From Cladophialophora immunda (lineage: Eukaryota; Ascomycota; Eurotiomycetes; Chaetothyriales; Herpotrichiellaceae), in the NCBI RefSeq assembly GCF_000835495.1, contig NW_015622547.1:1240001-1304000 (forward strand): a stretch of DNA of 64,000 nucleotides. The letters run 5' to 3'. Positions 48,775 through 60,478 of the stretch are shown here, one piece after another. The notes beneath the pieces are model-generated. The model did no database searches and was not told the origin of the DNA. It saw only the letters and a program-made list of their open reading frames with translations. A program made the translations under genes and the position numbers. Numbering within the stretch: position 1 is the first letter of the stretch; each line of letters opens with the position of its first letter.

Positions 48775-51700
48775 AGCACGATGCCAAATGTGCAATGAGC
48801 CTGCATCCACCCTTGTCCTGAGACACTGCACTGCAAGCGCAGTGACAGTGGCGGTGGTAGCTCATGGAGGGAGTGTGCCGAATACCCACCAAAAGAACGG
48901 CAAGCGTCGAATAATTTGTTCGCCATCTTGGGCCAGAAAAGTTACAAACATTGACTCTTGATTAGATATACTTTGACTCTGCCTCCGTTCTACAACGGAA
49001 CTTTTGTTTGGTTTAATCATTCGTCAGTGCAGGAGGTACTCAAGGCTCCCCCACATGTACATCTGCAAGTCCAACTCTCTAGGTACCTATGTACTACCAA
49101 TTACTGGTACCTCCGACCATTCGTCATATTTCCCCTGTCTCCATCTCGTCTCGCAACGTGCATGAGTGGACTCGTATATTATACATATACACATATACAC
49201 GCAGGCTCGCAGACGTGTTAGATCCCTAACACACAGACCAGAGTTACAGACGGCTTAACTTACTTCCTTACATGCTTGCTCGCTTACTACCTTACTTACT
49301 TGCTTACTCGTTTCCTCTCTTCTTTCCTTTTCTCTTGACCCTCCTATTCTGCCTCCCCGTTTCACCTCCCCTATCATTCCCCCTTGCCCCCTTTTTCGTG
49401 ATAGACATTATTATATCCTTTCCTTTTTTCCCCCCCCTTCCATTTCTCCCCTTTCTTCCCTATCCTCTTCTATTTCGGCCCCTGCTTTTGATCACCTCTC
49501 CACCACTGCGCCCCATGTCGTTCTGTCTATCCGTGCTATTCTCCACGAGGCACTGGTGGATCGATGGCGAAACGGGGCGCTGCCTACTGCTGACGCAAAT
49601 AAACAAGAGGGAGATAAAAACCAAAAGGGGTCGATCCATTGATATGATAGATTGACCCTGGGAGATCCCCCGGGTCTACCGGTAGTAGGCTCGAATACAG
49701 AACAGACGACTAGTGTTTACGAGGTGTTATCAGTCTCACAATGCGCTGGACGCGTGCCACGGCAGGCCATAGACGACATCAGCCATCTTCGGTGCATACG
49801 ACGTAATTAGATATTACCTGCGGGAGAACTACCGTGGACAACGCCGATGGTTCGACTGTAACTGGGGGCATCGAAAGATGACTTTTCCCCTTGATATTGT
49901 GAAATCAATAATACTCCTCTTTTTCTTAGCCTAACTACCACGGGTAGAAATTGAAGGTGGAAGTCGTCCTGTTTCGTCAGTGATGCTATGTGACCGGGCC
50001 TTACGCCCTGTCCCTACCCACGACATGAGAGATCTTTCCGTAGCCACTGGTGGCGAATAGCTCTGGCTTCGAGTGCTACCTGTATTGGGATACACCGTCA
50101 ACTCTGCGTGAGATTCTGCCATGTTGCTTTGGTTTATTGTCTGTTGTTTGTTTCCCTCTCAGAAAAGAGACTCGATTCGACCACTGCAACCACCGCGACC
50201 AACAGCCCAGCCAGGGCATGGTCACGACTCACAACCGACTTACTCTCCCCTGCTGGCTCAACTCTCGCTCTCGCTCGGATCAACACACGCACATCGCCAG
50301 GACCTCTCCTTCTCCCTCGTCCTTCTCTTGGCCGTACCTGGAAGAATGAGAAAAAGGAGGCGCTAGGTATCCGGTCCCGTTAGCACGCCTGAGCCTTGCC
50401 TTGTAAGGTGTCTCGTCTCATCTGCCTTTTTACATGGCGTTCATCCCGCCTCATCTCCGCTTTGTCTTGTCTCTGAACCTTTTCTTTTCCCTCAGCCGGC
50501 ATCCATGGTTTGAGAGAGATATGGAGTCCACACGCGCGCGGGTGTTGCTCCATATTTTCGCACCGTTGGTAAGCCCCATTAGTGGGCTCCGAGCGACGGC
50601 CTTCCCCCTGATCCAAATCATCACTTCGTCTCGCGTGCGCCGAGATGAGCAAAGAAGGAAAACAAGCGTTTATCAAACATGCATGAGATCTAATCAAACG
50701 GTTTGTCTGAAAACCTTTCAAGCGCCGTTCTAGAAAAGTCACGTCGGAGGTCTGATATGCACGCTTCAGGAGAAAGTGGGCCACAGGGCCGCCGGATCTA
50801 AGAGTGCGCAATCCTCGGGTGCTGAAACAGGCGTTGACGGAGGATTAATTAAATTAAAGCAAAGATCAAACCCCTCTTCGACCAGGGGGAAGTCGAGGTC
50901 CAAAATCCACCATGGACGACGCGAGGTGGAATGAGCCTGAGGGAGGCGGGCGAGTTGCATGCGAGATGGATTCCTCCCTCCGCGACCACATCTAGCTTTC
51001 GTGCAATCTCAAGATGATGAGAATTCTCAGTCGTCCATCCAGGCGCTGCTGAATAGAGACAATATCTCGGGTATGTGCATTCGAGGTTGGTCATTCCAAT
51101 ACCAGTTCGAGGTCTCGTTGACAGCAGACTCGAACCACCCTATATATAAAATAACAATGTCGATGAAGCGGTCGTCTCGACCTGGAAAAATCGACAGAAT
51201 GCCCTTCCACGTTGCCTCTATCGTGTCCCAGAGATGAGAAATCGACAAACTCCGACAATCGTGATCGTTTCGTAGTCCTTTCTCGACAAGCCGTGCCTCG
51301 TGCGCCAGATGTATCAAAACGTGTTATTATGGATTATGTTTCCCGTGTGCCTGCAGGCGTGTCCATCAATGAGTATTCGTCCTGCTCTTGTGCCTCGCCT
51401 TTTCTCGCGTACAAGTGTGCTCAGTCTGACCAGCAGACCTTCGTCGCGGACCCCAATTATATAAATACATAGGAATGAAAGAAATTTTTTGGCGACCAGG
51501 CGTCTGTCTGACATGCCGTCAATCGAGAGCTCTAACGAGCGACCGATGGCTGTATAAGAACAAGAGGTCGAAATCGAAATCGCAAACACAGAGAATTAAG
51601 CCACTCCTGTCTGTTCGTTTCTGCGCATGGGTATCATGTACACATGTATCTCCCGCTTTCTATAGTCGTAGCTCGTGGTGTCAAAGTGTCTGGGTGTTTG

Positions 51701-51800
51701 TCGTCGTAGGATTGGTTCGAAGAAGGGTCGGCGTAAATGTATGAAGATAGGCGTGCGCGTCCATGGCCATGGTTCGTGACAACTCTCCCGTGTGAGACAA
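48775..51800. other. 3-kb gene-poor interval
   Basis: The interval lies between the 3' ends of PEX6 and the AT-hook gene. It contains alternating TA/CA repeats (49177-49201), an imperfect CTTA array (49261-49310) and a strongly pyrimidine-rich strand (49310-49500). No open frame above 145 codons and no recognisable protein were seen. Confidence 0.5.
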
Positions 51801-52856
51801 TTAGGCGGACGGAGGACCTGACGGTGGATTGTCCTGCTTCGGCCCTGTTTGCGGCTCAAGATGTGGGCTCGGTATCTGCTGTACATCTCGAGCAACGGAG
51901 GTAGCTGGCTGAGCCCGTTCTGGTCTCGCAAGAAGTCGGTCGGAAGGACTCTGTGCTGCGTCTGTACTCCGTCCATCACCCGATTCATCTCCAGGAGATC
52001 TAGAAAGAGCCTGACGAGACGATTCTCCCTCGTCGCGCTGGCGTCTTGACCGCCTTTTCCCGCTCGAGGTCTCCTCCTTTGGTGTGATCTGCTGCAAGCG
52101 TGGAGTCTGCATGACGGGTGATGTTGTGGCAAGAGCTTCAGAAAGCGAGCTAGGCGTTTCAGACGGTCTCGATTTCTTCGCTGGCCTCCTCTTCGGCTCG
52201 TAAGTCTGCCCGGCCTCTGCAAGCTTTCGGTCGCGTTCTTCTGCTTCTTCTTTTGTCGGACGGCCTCGCTTCCTGCGTTTTTCTCCAGGCGGCTCAGGCT
52301 GAGTGAAAGGGCGCAAGATTCGGAACCCCTCTCCATTCGTTGTCGGAGGAATAGGCGAGTCCGTCGAGCGAGGAGGACGAGGCTGGATCGGACGTTGGGT
52401 TGGCTGAGGCAAATCCGACTCCGACACTGCTCTCACTTCCGGAGGATATGGTGCAAGCTGTGGCTGAGGGAACCCTGGCCCTGGGAGCCCCGTCCCTGGG
52501 AACGAGCGGGATTGACTACGCAACAAGTTGTACATTTGTCGGCAGGCGTTAAGAGTGCGGCCTACACCAAGGTCAGCGCATGACTACGGATTTCGCGTCC
52601 AGGAAGGAGACAGTGGGTGCCGATTTGAGAGGGGGGTCCGGCGACCACATCTCACAGGATCGCGGCAGTATCCCATCCCTTCTGAAGCCTACATACCTGC
52701 TGGCAATGCGACATCGTCCCATCTGGGTTGGATATTGCCATGGTCCATGGCGCGCACCAGAAAAGCTGGCACATCCTGCCCGGTACTCTGAATAATGCTG
52801 GTCAACAAGACGATTTGCTCCGAAACTGTCCATGGTTGGTTGAACAAATTTGACAT
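51801..52856 (-). CDS. AT-hook protein with SANT/Myb-like N-terminus
   Basis: Two exons, 52697-52856 and 51801-52561 (306 aa). The 135-nt intron (gtatgt ... gtgtag) joins WDDVALPAG to RTLNACRQMYNLL in frame. Seen: a compact N-terminal block with spaced Trp and hydrophobic residues (NQPWTVSEQIVLLTSIIQ, GNIQPRWDDVALP, RTLNACRQMYNLL) like a small SANT/Myb-type helical domain. A Pro-rich linker follows, then an AT-hook-like KRRKRGRPTKEEAEERD at about 140-155, a second basic patch PKRRPAKKSRP, and a long disordered Ser/Pro/Arg tail. Inferred: a nuclear DNA-binding protein. This N-terminal pattern is common in uncharacterised fungal proteins, and I do not recognise a named gene. Converges with PEX6. 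Confidence 0.78.
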
Positions 52857-55800
52857 TGGGAAGGGAGGGAGCGGAGCGCAAGCTGAATTTTGGAAGGGAC
52901 GGGATGCATGTGACTGTCATCAAGCGCGCAATAGTGACCGGCATGTACGCAGGGTTGGTTCCGCAACGCAGTTCATCCAGATCCGAGGGTACGGCAAAAA
53001 CTTCTCTGGACTCGACTTGACGGTGTACAGAGGACGGGAAGGACAGTGGGTGAGTTGGCCGGGGAGGTTGTAGGAGACCTTTAAGAATCGTAGATTGGTC
53101 ACCCATTCAAGCGACAAGGCAGAACAAAAATTCCAGGACGCTGGGACAGAAGGCCTTGGTGGTCTGGTGGTCCTTCTGCCTTCGAGGCCAGTTGAGCCAG
53201 GCGCAGAAGGGGAATCATTCCAAGTTAGCCATTTGGGAAGAGCAACTGGGCATAGAGCAGTCTAGCGATTGTCAGTGGCAGATGATCAGGGAGCCGCGGG
53301 TCGACCAATGTCGGCCGCAGCTGCAAGACATGCTAACGGCGCGCTGTGAGTGGCCGGGCGGTGGCCATCTGCGCGTGAGAGCAAGGGAATTAGAGTCCGG
53401 AGTAGCAGTAGGATGTCTGAGGGAAGGTTTCCGTACGGCGTAAGGGAGGTCGGTGGTGGTTCACTGGGACAGATGCTAGATGCTGGTCAGTTCGGGTTGG
53501 TTCAAGTGGTGCTGCTGGCGGGCGCAGTCTGTCGCGGAGCCCGCCTTGCTTTGTTCGCTGGAGCTGCGCCTGATGAGGTCTGGGTCCCCGCCGATTGTCT
53601 GCTAAAGCTGCAAACTCTCGACAAGCTATGCAGCAGGCTAGGCTCCGTCGAGCGGCCTGGGTGGATGCAGGCGTCAAAGGGTAGGACGAGATGCAGGATG
53701 GATGGGTAGTAGGGGGGGGTGGGCACAAGTGGGAGAATCCTGTCTCTCGTGCAGCAATCCAGTGCTGTTCAGGTTAGCCCAGCCATGTCTTGGTGGTGTT
53801 TGGGTACATTTGGGTTGCTGCTGGACAAGATTAAATCCCCCATCAGTTCTCAACTCGGGGTTCGCAGCGTTCGGCAAGCTGCAGCGCAGCCTCCGCGCCC
53901 CTGCAGCATGCCGAAAATTGATGCCTTTTCGCCCGTCAATCTCAGGGTTGCATGCGCCGTGGCAGAAGCAAATGGCTCTGCATCCCTCGACTCTGCTCCT
54001 CCGCGCGCGTTGGATTTTTGATAGAGGAGAGTGGAGGCGCTTCCCGGGCAGCCCGCAAATCAGCGAACTTGCCGTCATGGGCGTCCAAGGTCGAATGGGG
54101 AGCCCGAATGCCGTGTTGGGTGCTCAACGAGCCGCCGAATCAGAGGCGGCATGCCGCCTAAGCTTCGAAAGCCCCGGGTGTGATCCTTCGCCATCCTCAC
54201 CCATCCGTCCAACCATCCTCAGCATCCCAATTCTCAATCACAATTGCCTCGTGGCCGGGCGTCCAACAAGTGCTCTGCGAATAAATGGACCCCTTTCCAT
54301 GCCGCAGCCTTGTCTATCGCGACTGGCTCCGAATCAACTCAACTCATCCATGTGAGCGGAACGCAGTTCAGTTCGAGGGGGGGCAATCCTGGCCTGAAAT
54401 TGCGAAGCGAGCTTTTGAATGAGGAGGACTTCTCCGAAAAAACACACCCTCCCCAAACTCCACGGGTGCCAGAGGCAAGACGAGAGAGCTTTCCGCCCTT
54501 GCGATACTCCTTCTCCGCCCACTTCCACCTTCGCCCAAAACTGGTGAGCAACGGGCAGCTCTTATATAGACCGCGCCGTTGTCCCTCTGACCGCTCTTTG
54601 TTGCGAGTATCGGATCTGCCAAAACACGCCAACGCAACGATGACGGAAGTTGGGCAGATGTGCAGAGCCACGTTGCGCCGTACGAGAGCTCTCTTTCTCT
54701 GACCTCGGGAAGCTAAACAAACATTCGCCTCACTTTTAGTGAGCAGTTACATGCACCCATCATTACGCTAATCTCGTCATCTTAGCTCTCGCTGCATCGA
54801 ATCCTCGTCAGGTGCTGTCCTTTGTCCCGCTCACGGCATATACCCGGCTCATGAGCTTGACGAACACGAGTCCTACCGAACAGCAGATCAGGGAAATTAG
54901 GTTCGCCTTCCTTCCAGTCTTGCCTCTACACGTGGCAGCGTCGCTAGCGATGGGCCTGACTTGGTCTACGAGAAAGAGGACATTCGTTCACACAGTTCGA
55001 TGACACTTGCAGCTGAAAGCACGGTACTAGCGATCTCTATTCATCCTACCATCCTGCCTCTGCCTCTCTGGGCATGTCCATGCGTCCCCATAGCCGCGGG
55101 AGAGACCGTAACAGCGCCCGATCCATGGAGACAAGGACGGTGTTGGAAATCAAAGAAAGGCAAGAGACCCTCAGTGGCTTCTCGTTGACGAGCGAGGACA
55201 TCAGCCTCCCATTCGAAAGTCTGGACGCTCTGCCGCCTAGAGCAATACGTGAGAGCATGTTCTCTTGAGGCGTTTGAGGCGCTCGAATCCTGGAATTGTC
55301 TCATTTGGACCATGCCCAGCTGTGGAGATTGTGCTCGACAGACAAGGTCAAAGGGCATTCCACGTATTTGAAGGCATAGGTTGAGTGATTGGTTCCTTGT
55401 CATCCTCTCGGTCATATTATTGGTCGGCCTAAGACGACACAGCAGCAAACTATCCAGAGTATCCAGGATGCATAGTCGTTATTCCCTCGACAGACTCCCA
55501 AAACCAAGGCGTTACTTACCACTGTGTCGATGGGGATCTCCGTTGCAGATGACAATTCCCTCTAACCTTTAGAAATAGGCCACCCCGCCCCATATGCACA
55601 CCGTCAACTACGTTTGACAAAGTGGCCGCTTTGTCCCTGTCGAGGTCACCTTAGCTACATTACACGTTGCGTGTACTATTTCCCAGACTTTGCCGTCTGG
55701 ATTTGGGTTCGTCTCGCTGCTGGGGACGTCTACCACCGAGTGTTGTCGAGAGCTCCTCACCAACTGCTTCGAGATCGGCAGCTGGTGGATGTGGTAACGC

Positions 55801-56258
55801 AATTCTACAATGCATTAAGTCGGCATTGGCATTCGGCGGTGGCCTGGGTGGTGGTGAATGTCTGATAGACGGTTGCCAATCAAGACCTTTTGCTCTGAAG
55901 GAGGAGACAAAAGTTATGTAAATCATTGGCTTCTATGTAGGTCCATAGTAGCGACTTCACCTTAACGACTGTGGTCAAACAGCATCCAATCCCTCGCTGG
56001 CGCTGCGTCTTCACACGTGACGTTTTCCTCCATTTGTACATCGTGGTTCCCTTCGAGAATCCTGCCAAGCGAGGGTCAACTCCCAACCGCGGCGCTCACT
56101 CCCCTCGGCCATGATTGGCTGAATGGCATTTGCTGAGGTCTGAAAACGGTTATGGCAATTGGAGTACGGACTCGGCGAGTATTCAGTTTGACCAAGGGCT
56201 TTAGTTATAATCTGTCAACTACTGATCCCATACTATCTGAGCACAGAAGACTGGCCGG
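52857..56258. other. 3.4-kb divergent interval without a supportable gene
   Basis: Upstream region shared by the AT-hook gene (minus) and the Dpy-30-like gene (plus). Open frames of up to 217 codons (53702-54355) have no domain, unusual Cys/Trp-rich composition and no matching splice partners. No repeats of note were seen. Confidence 0.5.
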
Positions 56259-56949
56259 ATGTCGCACACCACCCCTAACCCTCCCTCGGTGGTAGTAAAT
56301 GCTGCCAGTGAGAGACGACAAGTGCCGCTGAGGGATTATCTAAACGCACGAGTCGCGCCGTTCTTGAAGAAGGCCATCACAGAAGGCTTAGGCGCTGAGT
56401 ACGTGCTTCACCGCCGTGGACTGGCTGACAAGGATGAAATGATCTGCCTGTAAAGGCGACAACTTCTGCTCAGGGCATTCGTGCTAATTCGTATTGCGCA
56501 ACAGAGCAGAATTCCCTCTCCAGTGGCTGGGAGAATGCCTCATCCACCAGTCCATCCTATACGAAGGCAACCCGGACCATACGAATATTCGCGAAAGATT
56601 TTTGTATAAGTTTGACGATCCCAAACCTCAAGAGCCGGCAGATGCATCAAATGCCGCACCAGCACCAGCACCTGCACCTACGCATCGTTCACCATCGGCG
56701 CAACCAGAACCTGCGCCCGCGCCCGTCCCACAACAAGAGCCTACCGACCTACCCCCCGAGCTTCCCATGAACGAAGCGAATGATGCTACTGCTGAACAGC
56801 CAGAGCCTACACAGCCATCTGATGGAGACACTGCGCCGCAAGCCACACCCATAACAGAAGAACCTGTTGTCAACGGAGTCAAGGAAGAAGAGGCAAGAGT
56901 GGGAGACGCAACTCGAGATGTTGATACTGAGATGGGAGGGACATCATGA
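56259..56949 (+). CDS. Small Dpy-30/RIIa-like protein with Ala-Pro-rich tail
   Basis: Two exons, 56259-56398 and 56505-56949 (194 aa). The 106-nt intron (gtacgt ... gcaacag) joins EGLGAE to AEFPLQWLGE in frame. Seen: two amphipathic helices, VPLRDYLNARVAPFLKKAIT and EFPLQWLGECLIHQSILYEG, with the P-x-R-x-YL-x(4)-V-x-P-x-L and LGE-L pattern of the Dpy-30/RIIa dimerisation fold. NPDHTNIRERFLYKFD follows, then an Ala/Pro/Glu-rich disordered tail (APAPAPAP) ending in acidic residues. Known: Dpy-30/Sdc1 is a subunit of the COMPASS H3K4 methyltransferase. Inferred: a histone-modifier-type docking protein, but the loop between helices differs from typical Sdc1, so COMPASS membership is uncertain. 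Confidence 0.7.
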
Positions 56950-57859
56950 CGAAGAGTAGGTTGACACTCAGCTTGCATGGTCCCGACCGGCGTTTATACG
57001 TGGTTTGGCGTTCAGCTAGGACGGTCTTTTGGGTCTTGGAATCTAAAATCTGATACCCTCCAGCTATTCATCTACAGCATAAGAGAAATTCCGATATCAC
57101 ATTCGTGGCAAAGGCAAGAATATATCTGTTCCACATGGAAAGAAGAGGTGTAAGTGCTGTGAGCTGCATAAGGCTGCTTCATGCACACTGAACAGCTAGA
57201 GATTGTGACACCCTCATAAAGCACAACTGGTGTACCTTGTCCTTCACATCGCAGTCTGAATCATCGGAGAATCAACGGGACAAACCTGCTTTCATGTCAT
57301 TAGTCCCCATTCTCGACCATAGAGCGAAAATGCAGTAGTCAGAGTGGGAGGTGTGGGAAATCAGAAGTCCATTTAGATCATCGAAGAGAACCCTGCTGGG
57401 CTTCTCTTCTGACATAAGAGGTACCAGAAATTATAAATTTTCGAAGTGTTTGTCATCATGCAATGCTTGTAGAAACAATAAGGGATCGATTTGACATACC
57501 TTGAAATCGCTGAGAGTCACAAACGACGAGGATCGCCTTCGGTGTCTCCCTTTGGGTGCGTTGTACTCGATTTCAGCAGATCACGGTCGCACTGAAGGAT
57601 CAAATATCCAACTCGGAGGTACAATATTAGTGACTCGAATAGTGTCTAAGTCAATCCTCAAAGACTCGAGATTCTGGAAGTCAAGGTCAGTCGACGCAAA
57701 CTTGAGACTCCCAAATTTCAAGTAGCCGCCAAGATTTCGCGGCTCTTGGCGGACCCACCACACACTCCGAGACAGAACCTCTGGAAACCTGCACCTTACA
57801 ACTTTCTTCAAGATCGGCCATTCTCTCTTCCACTGCGACAATTCTCAATCACAGGCAAC
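56950..57859. other. Promoter region of RPS13
   Basis: 910 bp upstream of the ribosomal protein gene, AT-richer than its surroundings between about 57000 and 57700. No gene was seen. Confidence 0.5.
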
Positions 57860-58641
57860 ATGGGTCGTCTTCACAGCAAAGGCAAAGGCATCAGCGCCTC
57901 GGCGATCCCCTACTCGCGCTCTGTGCCCACCTGGTTCAAATCCACCCCGGAGACTGTGGTGGACAACATCTGCAAACTCGCAAGGAAGGGTGCGACACCG
58001 TCACAAATTGGTGTTGTGTTGAGGGACAGCCATGGTGTCGCGCAAGTCAAAGTCGTTACTGGTTAGTTCTCCGATACCGCATTCGTCCTCGATGGACCGT
58101 GTGGACGCTTGCGTGGCAGCAGCTAACAGATTTTGTGGTCGCAGGTAACAAGATCCTGAGAATCCTCAAGTCGAACGGTATGCACGCGCCTCAATCAGCC
58201 CCGGTGTGAGAAGCGGAGAAGCGTTAAAAGGAGAAAGACGCTGCCCCCAATCTCCACCACCCTCCTTGGGAACAAAGATTCTCAGCATGGCCTCTGAAAT
58301 TGGTCCTGTGAGACTGACAGAGTGACATTACACAGGTCTGGCACCAGAAATTCCCGAAGACCTTTACTTTTTGATCAAAAAGGTGCGCATGCCCCCAAAC
58401 ACAACCGCAAATCTTCCAGATGACAGCTCATTTGGGCCTGGATATGGCTGACCTGAATTATCTGCAGGCCGTCGCCGTCCGTAAACACCTCGAGCGCAAC
58501 CGAAAGGACAAGGACTCGAAATTCCGACTCATCTTGATCGAATCAAGGATTCATCGCCTCAGCAGATACTACAAGACCGTCGGTGTTCTGCAACCAAATT
58601 GGAAATACGAGAGCGCCACTGCAAGCACCATGGTGGCATAG
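57860..58641 (+). CDS. RPS13: 40S ribosomal protein uS15 (S13)
   Basis: Four exons: 57860-58061, 58145-58177, 58336-58382 and 58468-58641. All junctions are in frame and give 151 aa, the universal eukaryotic length. Seen: [97 protein letters not shown] and [18 protein letters not shown]. It is present in every eukaryote and contacts 18S rRNA (h22) and the B1b/B4 side of the 40S subunit. The 33- and 47-nt internal exons are short but unambiguous. It is transcribed toward the small unknown gene. Confidence 0.98.
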
Positions 58642-59453
58642 GTGTAGTGTGGCAAGGACGGGGATGCCACAAATGGAGTGCAAACTACCGAAGAAGAAAA
58701 TCAAGAGGCCAAGTGATGGAGTCAAATTCTTCAGCGAGTTGCGGTTGATTGGCGACCCCGCTGGGAACTGGGAAGCCTGGATCGGAGTCGTTATGAGACC
58801 TTACTCGAAACCGCCTCGGGAATCCAAGACGAGATACGGACACAAGAGCTTCAAGGCGAATGCATTCTGTATCAGAGCTCGCCTTCAATAGACCAATCGA
58901 ACCGATGTCTGATTTAGCGTAATGGACTCGGCATCAAATACATGATTGCACACCTGAGTCAATGGTAAAATTGAATATCCTCGCTTTTTGAAGGTCCAGA
59001 GGGTGGTGTTTGATTGCCACATCTCAAAGTAGCACTCTCACCATACTTCATGTCATATCCGGATAGGTATACGCAATATCTCGGCGGCCACGGTGGTATC
59101 TGAGAAGTGGGGTTTGATATCCTCTAGTCAGGTGTCCGAAGGGTGGTAACATCATGTCAGTGGGAAAACGTAAATAAGATGCCACTCCACCAGACAATGC
59201 CATTTGATTTTGAATGGTATCCAACCATACCAAGATGCTTACAATGCACAACCCTTCATGTGGGCCGGAGCCATGATACATGCAGCTAAATACAATAACC
59301 GGGACATTGCTTTACCGCAAATGTACATGTGGTTTGAAGTGATGCTGATAGAATGCACCGAGCCCCTGGGGTATCTTGAATGCACCAGAAAAACGCCTTC
59401 CGTGATGCCGCTGAACAGTGAGTGACAGGAACCACCGCAACGGAACTCGTGTC
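58642..59453. other. Convergent intergenic region
   Basis: 812 bp between the converging RPS13 and the 153-residue protein gene. It holds only the 3' regions of both. No gene or repeat was seen. Confidence 0.5.
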
Positions 59454-60058
59454 TTAGCCGCCCTGACTGATACCTCCTGTTTGCTGCAAGGCCGAAACCT
59501 GTCTGCGCAAGTCGAGCCAGAAGTCTTTTCCACTGGCCATGGCTCCAGCTTCGTCCGAATTAACAGATGCCGTCTCATGAGCGGGATTCTACTCACGCTT
59601 GACGCCCCACGGGCTCTGGGGGGTTGCGGCTTGCGACTTAGTGTCCGGTTTGTAGAGAGGGGCCCTAGCCTCGTAGCCTTGCTTCAACATTGCCTCCACG
59701 ACATCCGAATTGAACCCCGCGAGAGGTACATGATCGTCTTGTGGCGGGAGAGTAGTTGGGGTTGTCGTGGGACCATTTTGGATGTTGTCGGAGGACTTGC
59801 TTAGATTTGAGCCTGCCTTTCCACCTCTTCTGCTCTGATATGTGTGAGAGCTGCCATCTCGGGATGCTGCAGACGCGGAAGTGGACTGTCGCTGCTGGTT
59901 GGAGTTTGCACCTCGGGGATCGTTTCCTCGGCGTCCGGGGCGGTTTCTGACATTGCAGGTCATTTTGTAAGCATTTAACCACAAATGAGCTGATAAGAGA
60001 ACGTCGGAGGCTTGGTAAAGTCGACGAGATATGTTACTCACTCTTCATTGGTATTCAT
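59454..60058 (-). CDS. Unrecognised 153-residue protein
   Basis: Three exons on the minus strand: 60042-60058, 59597-59946 and 59454-59548. The phases 2/1/0 fit and every intron begins GTGAGT. The first coding exon is only 17 nt (MNTNE plus two bases). Seen: a basic, disordered Arg/Gly/Ser/Asn-rich first half (RPGRRGNDPRG, SRRGGKAGSN). A conserved-looking core follows: VPLAGFNSDVVEAMLKQGYE and ARAPLYKPD. The last exon, on its own, encodes an amphipathic end MASGKDFWLDLRRQVSALQQ followed by TGGISQGG*. I do not recognise the family. Without the last intron the frame would end GVKRE*, losing the helix. It shares a 420-bp promoter with NTO1. The RG-rich start could suggest RNA binding, but that is only a guess. 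Confidence 0.7.
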
Positions 60059-60478
60059 CGAGGGTGGCGGCAGAAAACGAAATGAGTGAACCGTGACTGC
60101 CAGTGTTGATAGAGACGGCGGATTCTCGATGCACAGAGCAATCGCATCCCGCAGATACGATGCCAAGCCCCAGACGGGTCCACACCTTCGGTCCTGCAAG
60201 TCGCGCTTAACCGAATTGACTGGAGATCGCCATCTTGAAGCGACGACACTCAAAAAGCACCCCAGCACACTGTGACTACAGGGCGTCCTCCAGAACATCA
60301 TACATTGCCTTAGCCTGACCGTACCACGAGTCTTATCACCTGCGCTCCAATTTGCGCCACCCTAATCAGACTGAATGGCATCCCACGTACAGGAAAACGA
60401 TCCGAAGCCCACCTGCGCCTCCTAGTTGAGGGTTGATTACAACCGGTCGCGTCGACTGCCGGCCACCGTGCTGGCAGG
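60059..60478. promoter_or_regulatory. Divergent promoter, small gene / NTO1
   Basis: The 420 bp between the two start codons must hold both promoters and leaders. No distinctive motif is recognised. Confidence 0.55.

Noticed and set aside
51128..51140. Second tRNA B-box-like sequence (minus strand)
   Set aside because: The T-stem needs several G-U pairs, and no A box or acceptor stem is present upstream.
53702..54355. 217-codon frame upstream of the AT-hook gene
   Set aside because: Unusual composition, no domain, and equal-length overlapping frames on the other strand.
58178..58335. Possible snoRNA in RPS13 intron 2
   Set aside because: The 158-nt intron has CTGA boxes but no RTGATGA C box, and no H/ACA fold was evident.
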